Source of the DNA: SIG480 sp045537045
Lineage (GTDB): Bacteria > Bacillota > Clostridia > Oscillospirales > JAAYXM01
Assembly (NCBI GenBank): GCA_045537045.1
Contig: JAZSOS010000042.1
Coordinates: forward strand, 1 to 63,042
DNA length: 63,042 nt
Direction of reading: 5' to 3'
The translations under genes and the position numbers were made by a program. Shown here piece after piece: positions 13,241-22,952 of the stretch. The notes below the pieces were generated by a model. It saw nothing but the letters and a program-made list of their open reading frames with translations, did not search any database and was not told the origin of the DNA. Position 1 is the first letter of the stretch. Each line of letters begins with the position of its first letter.

Positions 13241-15775
13241 TTATTCTTCTGTTAAATTTTCAGTAGCTTCTGTTTCGGTATTTTCGGTGACGGATTCACC
13301 GTTTTCAGCGATCTCTTCATTTTCTTCCTCGTGCGGTGCGGCAGCGACAGAGATAACCTTTACATCTTCTCCTACGCGCATAAGGATAACACCGCGTGTA
13401 ACGCGTCCAAACGTGCTGATTGTTTTTGCCGGCATTCTTATTATAACACCATCGTCAGATATTATCATAGCATCGTTGGTATCATCAACCATAATAACGC
13501 TTGCAATCTCGCCTGTTTTATCTGAGATGTTATAGTTCATTATACCCTTTCCGTAACGGTTCTGCAGACGGTATTCTTCCGCAGCAGTACGTTTGCCATA
13601 GCCCTTTTCGGTAACGGTGAGAACATCCTTGCCCTCACAGATAACCTCGGCACCGATGAGATAATCTCCCTCAGCAATGTCAATACCGTAAACACCGCCG
13701 GCATCGCGCCCTGTTGCACGGATATCGCTTGCACGGAACTTAATTGCCATACCGCGACGTGTTGCAAGGAATACCTCGCTGTTCTCAGCAGCAAGCATTA
13801 CGGAGATAAGCTCGTCATCATCATCAAGACCTATTGCGCGTACACCTGCCTTACGGCTTGAATCAACACGGGAGAGGGCAATACGCTTAACGATGCCAGC
13901 GCGTGTTGCCATAACAAGGTAATGCTCATCGTCAAATTCTTTTATTGAGAGCATTGCTGTTACCTTTTCATCCGGCTCAAACGCAATAAGGTTTACTATG
14001 TTCATACCTACTGCCGTGCGGCTTGATTCAGGTACCTGATAGCCCTTCATGCGATACATTCTTCCGCGTGTTGTGAAGAAGAGAAGCCAGTCGTGGCTTG
14101 ATGCGGTAAACATCGTCTTAACGAAGTCCTCTTCCTTCTGCTTCATGCCGGAAACACCTCTGCCACCACGGTTCTGCGAACGGTAAGTAGAAATCGGCAT
14201 ACGCTTTATATATCCGCGGTGAGTGAGCGTATATGCGCAGTCCTCAACCGGAATAAGATCTTCAATATCAATTTCATCGTCAATCGGAACGATTTCTGTT
14301 CTTCTTGAATCGCCGTATTTTTCCTTAATAACGGTAAGCTCATCCTTTAAGATTCCTGCAACAAGAGCATCAGACTGAAGAACCTCTCTGCAGAATGCAA
14401 TTTTCTTCATAAGCTCATTATACTCATTGTCAATCTTTTCGCGCTCAAGTCCCTGAAGACGTGCAAGGCGCATATCAAGAACAGCCTGAGCCTGAACATC
14501 GCTCATACCAAAGGTTTCCATAAGACGCTGCTTTGCATCGTTATAGCTTGTGCGGATAATTCTTATAATCTCATCAATATGGTCAAGCGCAATGCGAAGT
14601 CCTTCTAAGATGTGTGCACGCGCTTCTGCTTTTTTAAGCTCATAAGCCGTTCTTCTTCTTATAACGTCCTTCTGGAACATTATGTACTGATCCAGAATAT
14701 CGCGGAGCGAGAGAGTTTTCGGCTTGTTATCAACAAGGGCAAGAAGAATTACGCCAAAAGTAGATTGCATCTGTGTATGCTTGAAAAGCATATTGAGAAC
14801 AACCTGCGGGTTTGCATTACGTGAAAGCTCGATAACAACGCGGATTCCCTCACGGCTACTCTCATCCTGAATGTGTGTTATTCCTTCTATTACTTTATTC
14901 TTTACAAGGTCAGCAATATGCTCAATAAGGCGTGCTTTATTAACCATATACGGAAGCTCGGTCGCAATAATACGGAAACGTCCGTTGTCAAACTCCTCAA
15001 TCTCTGTCTTTGCGCGCACCTTAAGGTGACCCTTACCGGTGGAATATGCCGCGCGGATTCCCGCCATACCCATAATAACACCTGCTGTCGGAAAATCCGG
15101 ACCTTTTATATGCTCCATAAGGTCAGAGAGTGTTGCCTCAGGATTGTCTATAACCTCAATCGTTGCATCAATAACCTCCGAGAGGTTGTGCGGTGGAATG
15201 TTAGTCGTCATACCGACGGCAATACCGTTACTTCCGTTTACAAGAAGACTCGGTATACGAGAAGGCAGAACAGACGGCTCCTGATGATATCCGTCAAAGT
15301 TCGGTTGGAAATCAACAGTTTCCTTCTCAATATCCGCAAGCATTTCCATCGCAATTTTAGAAAGACGTGCCTCTGTATAGCGGTATGCAGCTGCAGGGTC
15401 ACCGTCAACCGAGCCGAAGTTTCCGTGTCCGTCTACCATCGGGTAACGGAGCGAGAACGACTGGGCAAGACGTACCATTGCATCGTAAACCGAGCTATCC
15501 CCGTGCGGATGATAACGTCCAAGCACGTCACCGACCGTGGTCGCACTCTTACGGAAAGCCTTATCCGGAGTAAGTCCGTCCTCATACATCGTATAAAGAA
15601 TACGGCGGTGAACCGGCTTTAAGCCGTCACGTACATCCGGAAGCGCACGTCCGACGATTACCGACATTGAATAATCAATATAGGCACGCTTCATTTCAGA
15701 ATTAAGCTCGACATCTATGATTTTTTCTATTTCAAGATGATTAAGCGGTTTTTCTTCTCTGTTATTTTTAGCCAT
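13241..15775 (-). CDS. gyrA: DNA gyrase subunit A
   Basis: Breakage-reunion subunit of gyrase, 844 residues. The catalytic tyrosine is in AAAYRYTEARLS. The quinolone-determining region reads RYHPHGDSSVYDAMVRLAQS, with Ser and Asp at the two positions usually changed in resistant strains, so it looks like the susceptible form. The GyrA box appears as QNRGGRGVSG, and C-terminal beta-pinwheel repeats follow. The acidic C-terminal tail is rich in Glu, Asn and Thr. The gene follows gyrB by 15 bases in the standard origin-proximal order. Confidence 0.97.
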   Translation of the reverse strand: MAKNNREEKPLNHLEIEKIIDVELNSEMKRAYIDYSMSVIVGRALPDVRDGLKPVHRRILYTMYEDGLTPDKAFRKSATTVGDVLGRYHPHGDSSVYDAMVRLAQSFSLRYPMVDGHGNFGSVDGDPAAAYRYTEARLSKIAMEMLADIEKETVDFQPNFDGYHQEPSVLPSRIPSLLVNGSNGIAVGMTTNIPPHNLSEVIDATIEVIDNPEATLSDLMEHIKGPDFPTAGVIMGMAGIRAAYSTGKGHLKVRAKTEIEEFDNGRFRIIATELPYMVNKARLIEHIADLVKNKVIEGITHIQDESSREGIRVVIELSRNANPQVVLNMLFKHTQMQSTFGVILLALVDNKPKTLSLRDILDQYIMFQKDVIRRRTAYELKKAEARAHILEGLRIALDHIDEIIRIIRTSYNDAKQRLMETFGMSDVQAQAVLDMRLARLQGLEREKIDNEYNELMKKIAFCREVLQSDALVAGILKDELTVIKEKYGDSRRTEIVPIDDEIDIEDLIPVEDCAYTLTHRGYIKRMPISTYRSQNRGGRGVSGMKQKEEDFVKTMFTASSHDWLLFFTTRGRMYRMKGYQVPESSRTAVGMNIVNLIAFEPDEKVTAMLSIKEFDDEHYLVMATRAGIVKRIALSRVDSSRKAGVRAIGLDDDDELISVMLAAENSEVFLATRRGMAIKFRASDIRATGRDAGGVYGIDIAEGDYLIGAEVICEGKDVLTVTEKGYGKRTAAEEYRLQNRYGKGIMNYNISDKTGEIASVIMVDDTNDAMIISDDGVIIRMPAKTISTFGRVTRGVILMRVGEDVKVISVAAAPHEEENEEIAENGESVTENTETEATENLTEE

Positions 15776-15790
15776 AGGTGATTTACCTCA

Positions 15791-17734
15791 CTACACATCT
15801 AAATTGGTTACATATCCGGCGTTCTGCTCAATAAATTCACGTCTGGGTTCAACCTTTTCACCCATAAGGAGAGTGAACGTTTCGTCCGCAGCAATTGCGT
15901 CTTCAAGCGTAACGCGGGCAAGCACACGGTTTTCCGGATTCATTGTTGTTTCCCAAAGCTCTTCCGGATCCATTTCACCAAGACCCTTAAAGCGCTGAAT
16001 CTTTGCATCCTCGCCAATTTCCTGGAGTGCAACGGCGAGGGCATCGTCATCATAGCAATACTTCTCCTGCTTGCCTTTATATACCTTATAAAGCGGCGGC
16101 ATTGCAAAATAGATATGTCCTGCCTCGACAAGAGGGCGCATAAAGCGGAAGAAGAACGTTAAAAGAAGTGTTCTGATATGAGCACCGTCAACGTCGGCAT
16201 CCGACATAATAACAACCTTGTGATAGCGAAGCTTTTCAAGGTTACAATCTGCCAGAATTCCCGTACCGAGTGCGGCAATAACAGGCGATAACTTATCATT
16301 ATTATAAATTTTATCTGCGCGTGCTTTTTCAACGTTGAGCATCTTTCCCCACAGGGCAAGGATTGCCTGGAATCTTCTGTCGCGGCCTTCCTTAGCCGAA
16401 CCTGCTGCAGAATCACCCTCAACGATGTATATTTCGGAAAGGCGTGGATCCTTAACCTGACAGTCAGCAAGCTTGCCGGGAAGAGAAAGTGAATCAAGAG
16501 GCCCTTTTCTTCGCGCATTTTCCTTTGCACGGCGTGCGGCTTCTCGTGCGTGAGCAGCATCTATTGTTTTTCCTACAATTGCGCGCGCAACCTTCGGATT
16601 CTCCTCAAAGAAGGTTGATAGCTTGTCATTTACCATATTTGTGACAAGAGTTCTTACAGCTGCATTTCCAAGCTTTGTTTTTGTCTGCCCTTCAAACTGA
16701 GCCTCAAGAACCTTTACGGAAATTACGCAGGTAAGACCTTCAAGCATATCCGTTCCTTCAAGCTTCTCATCTTCTTTTATCATTTTGTTTTTGCGTGCAT
16801 ATTCATTTATAACACGGGTAAGAGCGGCCTTAAATCCGGTTTCATGCATACCGCCTTCGGTTGTGTTTATATTATTTGCAAATGAAATAATATTTGCGTT
16901 ATAACCGTCGTTATACTGCATTGCAACTTCTGCAATGTTGTCATCCTTTGTTCCCGTAACATAAATAACCTCAGGATGAATAACCTCTTTCTTTATCTTT
17001 CCGTTTAAATACTCGACAAAAGTACGGATACCACCCTCATAGCAGAAATCATCACGTTTTCCCTCAGATCCGTCCTCTGTCGGACGAAGATCTGAAAGCA
17101 CAATGCGAACACCGGCATTGAGAAATGCCTGCTGCTGAAGACGCTTCTGAAGGATTTCATAGCTGAATACCGTTGTATCAAAAATCTCACGGTCGGGTTT
17201 GAAGGTAACCTTTGTTCCGGTCTGCGTTCCTTTACCTATAATTTTTATAGGAGTTTCTATATCTCCGCGGCAAAAACGCATATAATGAACATTCTCACCG
17301 TCACAAACCTCAACCTCAAGCCACTCTGAAAGCGCATTTACAACAGAAGCACCAACGCCGTGAAGACCGCCGGAAACTTTATATCCGCCACCTCCGAACT
17401 TTCCGCCTGCATGCAAAACGGTGAAAACAACCTCAAGGGCAGATTTTCCGGTTGCGTGAGTTCCCGTAGGAATACCACGTCCGTTGTCGGTAACGCTTAT
17501 TATATCTCCATCACGGATATCTACGTTAATGCATGAGCAGTGACCAGCAAGCGCTTCGTCGATTGAGTTGTCAACAATTTCATATACAAGGTGGTGAAGG
17601 CCTGCCTCGGATGTTGAACCGATATACATACCCGGACGGCGGCGTACCGCTTCAAGCCCCTCAAGCACCTGAATATTACTTTCATCATAGCTACCGTTTA
17701 CAACGGTATCTACTGTTTCTACTGTATCTGCCAT
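15791..17734 (-). CDS. gyrB: DNA gyrase subunit B
   Basis: ATPase subunit of gyrase. It shows the GHKL ATP site (YEIVDNSIDEALAG, VTDNGRGIPTG, GGLHGVGASVVNAL), the TOPRIM motif IVEGDSAAGSAKEGRDRRFQ and MSDADVDGAHIRTLLLTF, and the conserved KGLGEMDPEELWETTM. The open frame extends upstream to 17851. ATG 17734 with GGAGG upstream gives MADTVETVDTVV and 647 residues, the usual length of the short Gram-positive GyrB. Confidence 0.97.
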   Translation of the reverse strand: MADTVETVDTVVNGSYDESNIQVLEGLEAVRRRPGMYIGSTSEAGLHHLVYEIVDNSIDEALAGHCSCINVDIRDGDIISVTDNGRGIPTGTHATGKSALEVVFTVLHAGGKFGGGGYKVSGGLHGVGASVVNALSEWLEVEVCDGENVHYMRFCRGDIETPIKIIGKGTQTGTKVTFKPDREIFDTTVFSYEILQKRLQQQAFLNAGVRIVLSDLRPTEDGSEGKRDDFCYEGGIRTFVEYLNGKIKKEVIHPEVIYVTGTKDDNIAEVAMQYNDGYNANIISFANNINTTEGGMHETGFKAALTRVINEYARKNKMIKEDEKLEGTDMLEGLTCVISVKVLEAQFEGQTKTKLGNAAVRTLVTNMVNDKLSTFFEENPKVARAIVGKTIDAAHAREAARRAKENARRKGPLDSLSLPGKLADCQVKDPRLSEIYIVEGDSAAGSAKEGRDRRFQAILALWGKMLNVEKARADKIYNNDKLSPVIAALGTGILADCNLEKLRYHKVVIMSDADVDGAHIRTLLLTFFFRFMRPLVEAGHIYFAMPPLYKVYKGKQEKYCYDDDALAVALQEIGEDAKIQRFKGLGEMDPEELWETTMNPENRVLARVTLEDAIAADETFTLLMGEKVEPRREFIEQNAGYVTNLDV

Positions 17735-17765
17735 ATTTAAAAAAACCTCCGTCGTTTTTTCTTTA

Positions 17766-18026
17766 TTATTCCTGAATAATCTCTTCACTTCTCTTCTGCA
17801 ATGTCTGCGGAGAAATCTGAGATATATACACACGCTCACGGTTACCGTCACGCGTTACAATAAACGAGCGTGGAATATCATCACACACGTTTATTACATG
17901 GTTTGCTTTTTCCTTTTGTGCAAGAAATGCACGCGTTCTTTTTGACTGAGACGTTATCTCAAGATCAAAAACACCTATTATGCTTGATTTCGGAAGTAAT
18001 TTCCCTCGTCCTATATGAAGAAACAC
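17766..18026 (-). CDS. remB: Extracellular matrix/biofilm regulator RemB (YaaB family, DUF370)
   Basis: An 86-residue RemB-type protein starting (M)FLHIGRGKLLPKSSIIGVFD. It is found between recF and gyrB in many Bacillota, exactly as here. RemA/RemB proteins are DNA-binding regulators of matrix genes in Bacillus; the role in this organism is unknown. The start is GTG 18026 with GGAGG ten bases upstream. Confidence 0.88.
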   Translation of the reverse strand: MFLHIGRGKLLPKSSIIGVFDLEITSQSKRTRAFLAQKEKANHVINVCDDIPRSFIVTRDGNRERVYISQISPQTLQKRSEEIIQE

Positions 18027-18042
18027 CTATAAAATTCCTCCA

Positions 18043-19155
18043 TCATTCATTATTCTTTTTATCTACAATCCTGCCGCCTTCAACCGTAAATATTCTTCCT
18101 TTTGAAAGCTCGGAAAACATACTGGGGTCACAGCCTGTTATTATGGTCTGACCGCGATTTACATCATTTAAAAGAAATGAGCGGCGCGAAGGGTCAAGCT
18201 CGCTTAAAACATCATCAAGAAGAAGAATTGGCGATTCCCCTGAATCCTTTTCTATCACAGCATGCTCGGCAACCTTAAGTGACAACACGCATGAGCGTAT
18301 CTGTCCCTGAGAGCCGAAATCACGGGCAGAGCTTCCGTTTACGAAAACGGTAAAATCGTCTTTATGAGTTCCGACAAGACACATTCCACTTGCAAATTCT
18401 GCTTCTTTGCGACGTTTTAAATGCTCAAGAATAAGCTCAGCATTTTTTTTATCGGTATGACTGGAAAGTGCACTGTCAAAATTATACTTAACGGAAAGAA
18501 CATCCTTTCCTCCGGATATTTTTTCCATTGTTTCACTGGCAATTGACGCAATTTTCTTAATGAACTCTCCGCGTTCATACGTTATATATGCCGCACATTT
18601 TGCAAGCTTTTCATTTAAAACATCCACATAATCATAATATATATGCCTGCTTTTTTCGTCTTTAAGAATTTTTCTTTTACTCTCAATAAGCTTGTTGTGC
18701 TCGGCAAGCGCTTCAATGTATGACGGAAGCATCTGGGAAAGCGCGATATTAATATATCTGCGCCTGTTTGCAGGACCTTCCTTTATAAGCTGAAGATCAT
18801 CCGGAGAAAAAACAACTGTTTTTATAAGACCTATATGGTTGCGCGGACTTCTTTCCCTCACGCCATTCACAAAAAGCTGTCTTCCGGCACGCGTAAGAAT
18901 ACATTTTACCTCAATATCCCGCTGGTAAGCCATAAAGCTTCCTTTTATCTCTGCATATTCACGTTCTTTCATTATAGCATCCGCATCACGGCTTCCGCGA
19001 AACGGCTTTAAGCAAGAAAGGTAAAAAATTGATTCAAGAAGATTCGTTTTCCCCTGCGCATTTTCACCAAAAATAATATTCTGACCTTCTGAAAATTCTA
19101 TTTCTTCATTTTTATAATTACGAAAATCAGAAAGCTTTAACTTTTTTATCTGCAT
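18043..19155 (-). CDS. recF: DNA replication and repair protein RecF
   Basis: SMC-like ATPase of recombinational gap repair that helps load RecA with RecO and RecR. It has Walker A FGENAQGKTNLLES, the signature SQGQIRSCVLSLKVAEH, Walker B PILLLDDVLSELDPSRR and a C-terminal QTIITGCDP. The 370-residue length is standard. Its ATG shares one base with the dnaN stop codon (TAATG). Confidence 0.96.
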   Translation of the reverse strand: MQIKKLKLSDFRNYKNEEIEFSEGQNIIFGENAQGKTNLLESIFYLSCLKPFRGSRDADAIMKEREYAEIKGSFMAYQRDIEVKCILTRAGRQLFVNGVRERSPRNHIGLIKTVVFSPDDLQLIKEGPANRRRYINIALSQMLPSYIEALAEHNKLIESKRKILKDEKSRHIYYDYVDVLNEKLAKCAAYITYERGEFIKKIASIASETMEKISGGKDVLSVKYNFDSALSSHTDKKNAELILEHLKRRKEAEFASGMCLVGTHKDDFTVFVNGSSARDFGSQGQIRSCVLSLKVAEHAVIEKDSGESPILLLDDVLSELDPSRRSFLLNDVNRGQTIITGCDPSMFSELSKGRIFTVEGGRIVDKKNNE

Positions 19156-20264
19156 TATTCTGCCTTAAGACGAACAGGAAGAATAAGATGGAGATATTCT
19201 CCTCCCTCCGGCGGAGTAATGAGGATAGGAGCAACATGTGTGTTAAGCTCAAGATCCAGCTCATCATCGGGAGATGCACGCAAAGCGTCTAGAATAAACT
19301 TATGATTAAATCCTATTTCAAGATTTTCGCCTTTGTTAAGAAGCGCACATTCGTCCTGAGAGCTTCCCACCGGCGTGCGGCAGGAAATAAAGAGTTTATT
19401 TTCCGAGAACTGTAAATGAATCGGATTTTTTATTCTTTCACTTATAAGAATTGAAACGCGTTCAATCGTAGTTATAAGATCACGTCGGTTTACGCGAACC
19501 TTGAATGTTCCGCTTTTTGGAACAGCTTTTTTATAATTTAAAAATTCGCCCTCCAAAATTCTTGAGATAATCATAGACCCGCCAAGGCGGAAAATGATAT
19601 GTTTTTTACCAACGCAGATAGATGCTTCTTCATCAGACTCAGAACAAAGCTTTTCAACTTCTTTAAGAGTAAGTCCCGGAACAACAAAATGAAAATTCTC
19701 TTCTTCGCTTTCATTTTCGATTTCTGCCGTTCTGTAAGAAAGGCGGAATCCGTCAACTGAAACAACCGTTACACGGTTTCCTTCTACGTCGAAAAGTGAA
19801 CCTGTGTGAACCGGCTTAGACTCATCTCCGCTTATTGCAAAAATAGTCTGTGAAATCATTTTTTTAAGGTCACCCTGACGGAGATTTAAGAAATATTTCT
19901 TTTCAATATCCGGAAGTGAAGGAAAATCCTTTGCGGAAAGGCATACAACCTCGTGGCGTACATTTCCGCAGGTAACGGTAGCCATAAGGTTATCGTCCGT
20001 TGTAAAAGTAACAGGTTCATCCGGAAGAAGACGAATAATATCTGAGAATATTTTTGCGTTTACAACAATTATTCCCTGCTCTTCAATTTCCGCCGGAACG
20101 GTTACGCGGATGCCTATTGAAAGGTCGTATCCCGTAAGAGTAAGCTCACGTCCGCAATTAATGAGAATGCCCTCCATTACGGGTACAGAGCTTTTTGCCG
20201 CTACTGCCCATGATGTTTTTGCAATTGCAGATGACAGAACTGATTTTTCACAAACAAATTTCAT
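19155..20264 (-). CDS. dnaN: DNA polymerase III beta subunit (sliding clamp)
   Basis: Processivity clamp, 369 residues, beginning MKFVCEKSVLSSAIAKTSWA and ending HLILPVRLK. Conserved elements include VDGFRLSYRTA and FNHKFILDALRA of the three clamp domains. It is read leftward from the origin region, followed directly by recF. Confidence 0.97.
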   Translation of the reverse strand: MKFVCEKSVLSSAIAKTSWAVAAKSSVPVMEGILINCGRELTLTGYDLSIGIRVTVPAEIEEQGIIVVNAKIFSDIIRLLPDEPVTFTTDDNLMATVTCGNVRHEVVCLSAKDFPSLPDIEKKYFLNLRQGDLKKMISQTIFAISGDESKPVHTGSLFDVEGNRVTVVSVDGFRLSYRTAEIENESEEENFHFVVPGLTLKEVEKLCSESDEEASICVGKKHIIFRLGGSMIISRILEGEFLNYKKAVPKSGTFKVRVNRRDLITTIERVSILISERIKNPIHLQFSENKLFISCRTPVGSSQDECALLNKGENLEIGFNHKFILDALRASPDDELDLELNTHVAPILITPPEGGEYLHLILPVRLKAE

Positions 20265-20340
20265 AACTGATTTTCCTTTCTGCGGAAATTTATAAAGTGT
20301 TTTTTTATTATGATATTTTTTATTTTTTAAAAAAGCGAAT

Positions 20341-20550
20341 ATTTTTCTTTCTAAAAGAATATAATATATATTTTAGTATTAATAGTAGGTGTTGTGGAAA
20401 TTGTGGAAAAGTGTCCTTTTTGGCAAAATAAAGCGAAATTTTACTCCCACATTTCTTTTGGATAAAACATAAGGTTTTTAACAAGAGACCTTGGGATAAC
20501 TTTTATCCCAACCTTTTCCCTGTGTAATCCACAGGATATCTGTGTAAAGC
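20341..20550. other. Replication origin region (oriC), dnaA-dnaN intergenic
   Basis: Two DnaA-box-like nonamers lie together in minus orientation: ATTTCCACA (20393-20401) and TTTTCCACA (20402-20410). Next to them, on the dnaN side, five triplets TAG TAT TAA TAG TAG (20374-20388) match the DnaA-trio pattern. An AT-only stretch (20341-20373) follows that would unwind. Further boxes are TAATCCACA (20525-20533) and an inverted pair TTGGGATAA/TTATCCCAA (20491-20511). Boxes, trios and AT-rich DNA in this order are the basal unwinding unit described for bacterial origins. The neighbours dnaA and dnaN agree. Confidence 0.8.
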
Positions 20551-21858
20551 TTATGGAGTGAGGACTGAATTTTTAACATCTGCAATTTTTTCTTTAAGTG
20601 CCTGATCTGTTTTAAGCTGTTCTTCAAGTGAGTCGACAGCATATTTGATGGTAGTGTGGTCTTTTCCGAAAACCTTTCCCATCTTCGGGAAAGATTCATG
20701 CGTCATATGGCGTACCATATACATTGCAATTTTTCTCGGCTCGGAAATTTTTGATGAGCGGTCTTTGCCGAGAATGTCAGAAGCGTCTATTTCAAAGTAT
20801 TTTGCAACAGCCTTGATGATAAATTCCGGTGTGGGATTAATCCACGGATTTTCGGCAAATATGTCGCGTATAGCGCGCTCTGCTGTCTGAAGTCCGTCTG
20901 TATCCTGAAGAAGGTCGCGATATGCCAAAAGCTTGTGAACCGCACCTTCAAGCTGACGGACATTTGCGGTGACGTTGTTTGAAATAAGCTCTTTCTGTTC
21001 AGTGGTAAGCTTAAGACCAATAAGGTCTGCCTTAAGGCTTACAATTGCCATTCGGGTTTCAAAGTCCGGTGGTTCGATATCTGCAAGAAGTCCCCACTCA
21101 AAACGTGTTTTAAGTCTTTCCTCAAGCTTTGCCATTTCTTTTGGCGGACGATCGGATGTAAGAACAATCTGCTTGTGTGATTCATGAAGAGCGTTGAAGG
21201 TATGGAAAAATTCCTCCTGCGTACTTTCTTTACCTGCAATAAACTGGATATCGTCGACCAGAAGAATATCAGAATTTCTGTATTTTTCACGGAACTTAGG
21301 AAGAGAACCGCTCTGTATTGCCGCTATAAGCTCAATGGTAAAATCCTCGCTCTTTATGTATGTTATTTTAGCCTTTGGATTTTTCTTTCTTATCGTTCCT
21401 GCAATAGCATAAAGCAGATGGGTTTTGCCAAGTCCGGAGCCTCCGTGAATAAGAAGAGGGTTATATGTTGTTCCGGGCATCTCCGCAACAGCTTTTGCCG
21501 CGGCGTGAGCAAATTTATTTGATGAGCCTACAACAAATTTTTCAAATGAATATTCATCATAGTTTGAAAAGGTCTGTGTTTCCGGAGAAAGAGAGCCTTC
21601 ATATTCATCCTCGGTGTAGAGCGCAAATTTCATCGGAACCGAGAAAAGCGCGAAAAGAGCATCGTTTATTTTCTGAGTATAATATTTTTCAATGGTTGTT
21701 TTTTTAAAATCGGCAGGTGTTACGAGAACTAAGCAATCATCGCGAAGCTCAACTGCGCGTATATCTTCAAACCATGTCTGGATAGTAACTTCAAGTAGGC
21801 CGTATTCTTCTTTCATTATTTGCAGAACTCTCTTTAAGACATCTGCGGCATTATTCAT
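20551..21858 (-). CDS. dnaA: Chromosomal replication initiator DnaA
   Basis: Origin-binding AAA+ protein, 435 residues. It has the N-terminal DnaB/partner-binding domain (VTIQTWFEDIRAVEL), Walker A HGGSGLGKTHLLYAIA, Walker B SDILLVDDIQFIAGKEST, and a domain IV helix-turn-helix for DnaA boxes (PKMGKVFGKDHTTIKYAVDS). It is transcribed leftward into the oriC region from its own promoter and is divergent from rpmH. Confidence 0.97.
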   Translation of the reverse strand: MNNAADVLKRVLQIMKEEYGLLEVTIQTWFEDIRAVELRDDCLVLVTPADFKKTTIEKYYTQKINDALFALFSVPMKFALYTEDEYEGSLSPETQTFSNYDEYSFEKFVVGSSNKFAHAAAKAVAEMPGTTYNPLLIHGGSGLGKTHLLYAIAGTIRKKNPKAKITYIKSEDFTIELIAAIQSGSLPKFREKYRNSDILLVDDIQFIAGKESTQEEFFHTFNALHESHKQIVLTSDRPPKEMAKLEERLKTRFEWGLLADIEPPDFETRMAIVSLKADLIGLKLTTEQKELISNNVTANVRQLEGAVHKLLAYRDLLQDTDGLQTAERAIRDIFAENPWINPTPEFIIKAVAKYFEIDASDILGKDRSSKISEPRKIAMYMVRHMTHESFPKMGKVFGKDHTTIKYAVDSLEEQLKTDQALKEKIADVKNSVLTP

Positions 21859-21894
21859 AGGTCAATTTCCCCCCACTATAATTTTTACCTTACC

Positions 21895-21923
21895 ATTATA
21901 ACAGAAAACAGCTTTTTTGTAAA
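21895..21923 (-). promoter_or_regulatory. Promoter of dnaA
   Basis: On the minus strand -35 TTTACA (21918-21923) and extended -10 TGTTATAAT (TATAAT at 21895-21900) are 17 bases apart, about 35 bases before the dnaA start. The flanking 21930-21990 is almost pure A/T, with no further DnaA box recognised. Confidence 0.75.
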
Positions 21924-21995
21924 TATTAATTTACATATTATAATTAAAGAAAATTGAATTATATCATTAAAATTTTAAAAATAATAAAAAAACAG

Positions 21996-22025
21996 TTGAC
22001 AATTTGATATGATTTATTTTATAAT
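21996..22025 (+). promoter_or_regulatory. Promoter of rpmH-rnpA
   Basis: Consensus TTGACA (21996-22001) and TATAAT (22020-22025) are separated by 18 bases, preceded by an A/T-rich upstream region like an UP element. It drives the rightward ribosomal-protein operon, divergent from dnaA. Confidence 0.85.
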
Positions 22026-22104
22026 AGACAATGACACTGTATCGAATAAGTGTGTCAAGGTATAAAACCTTACGCATCAAAATTATTATCGGAGGTGTAA
22101 AACA

Positions 22105-22239
22105 ATGGTACGTACTTATCAGCCGAAAAAGCTTCACCGCTCAAAGGTTCACGGTTTCCGCAAGAGAATGGCAACCCGTAACGGACGCAAGGTTCTCTCT
22201 GCACGCCGCGCTAAGGGCAGAAACAGGCTTACTCACTAA
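22105..22239 (+). CDS. rpmH: Ribosomal protein bL34
   Basis: A 44-residue, highly basic protein starting MVRTYQPKKLHRSKVHGFRK and ending GRNRLTH, the canonical L34 of the large ribosomal subunit. GGAGG precedes the ATG. It heads the conserved rpmH-rnpA-yidD-yidC-jag cluster. Confidence 0.97.
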   Translation: MVRTYQPKKLHRSKVHGFRKRMATRNGRKVLSARRAKGRNRLTH

Positions 22240-22362
22240 GTCACAATACGTCGGAGCGGAAGAAATTTAAGAATGCTCCGCTCCGCAAAAAAAGATTTAG
22301 CTCATGACGCGTCCTGGATTTTTATCCCGTCCGGGCTTTTTCTTTTATATGGAGATATTTTT

Positions 22363-22710
22363 ATGAAACAAACGGTTTCTATCAAGCTTAACCGCGATTT
22401 CAGAATGATTTATAAACGCGGAAAAAGTGCAGTGTCGCCCGTTCTTGCAGTGTATGCGAGAAAAAATAAGTTAAGCTCTAACAGAATAGGTATAACCGTA
22501 AGCACAAAGGTTGGAAAAGCCGTTGTGCGCAATCGCGTGCGCCGCCGCATCCGCGAGGCGTATCGGATAAATGAAGGTCGCTTTCTTACCGGACGTGATA
22601 TTATTGTTGTTTCACGTGTCCGTGCTGCAAGTGTTCCCTTCTGTGAGATAGAGAAGAACCTTCTCAAGTTGTCCGGGAGTTTAGGGCTTCTTTCGGAGGA
22701 GAAGGAATGA
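22363..22710 (+). CDS. rnpA: Ribonuclease P protein component
   Basis: Protein subunit of RNase P, which trims tRNA 5' ends together with the rnpB RNA. It has the family signature VGKAVVRNRVRRRIREAYR. The open frame extends to 22273. ATG 22363, with GGAGA upstream, gives the usual MKQTVSIKLNRDFRMIYK start and 115 residues. The last four bases overlap yidD. Confidence 0.95.
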   Translation: MKQTVSIKLNRDFRMIYKRGKSAVSPVLAVYARKNKLSSNRIGITVSTKVGKAVVRNRVRRRIREAYRINEGRFLTGRDIIVVSRVRAASVPFCEIEKNLLKLSGSLGLLSEEKE

Positions 22711-22919
22711 AGAGTCTTCTCATATTTTTAATCAGATTTTACAGACGTGCCGTATCGCCAAACCGTATGCCGTGCTGCCGCTTTACGCCTACCTGCTCGG
22801 CATATGCGCTTGAAGCAATTGAAAAATACGGTGTCTTCAAGGGCGGATATCTCGCGCTGCGGAGAATTTTGCGCTGTCATCCGTTCTCTAAAAAATCGGG
22901 ATACGATCCCGTACCGTAA
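22707..22919 (+). CDS. yidD: Membrane protein insertion efficiency factor YidD
   Basis: A 70-residue protein with the family's cysteine motif CCRFTPTCSAYALEAIEKYG and the C-terminal RRILRCHPFSKKSGYDPVP. It is thought to help YidC insert membrane proteins and is found between rnpA and yidC as here. The ATG overlaps the rnpA stop by four bases. Confidence 0.95.
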   Translation: MKSLLIFLIRFYRRAVSPNRMPCCRFTPTCSAYALEAIEKYGVFKGGYLALRRILRCHPFSKKSGYDPVP

Positions 22920-22952
22920 TGTATTCATTATCAAAACCGGAGGTTTTTATTT

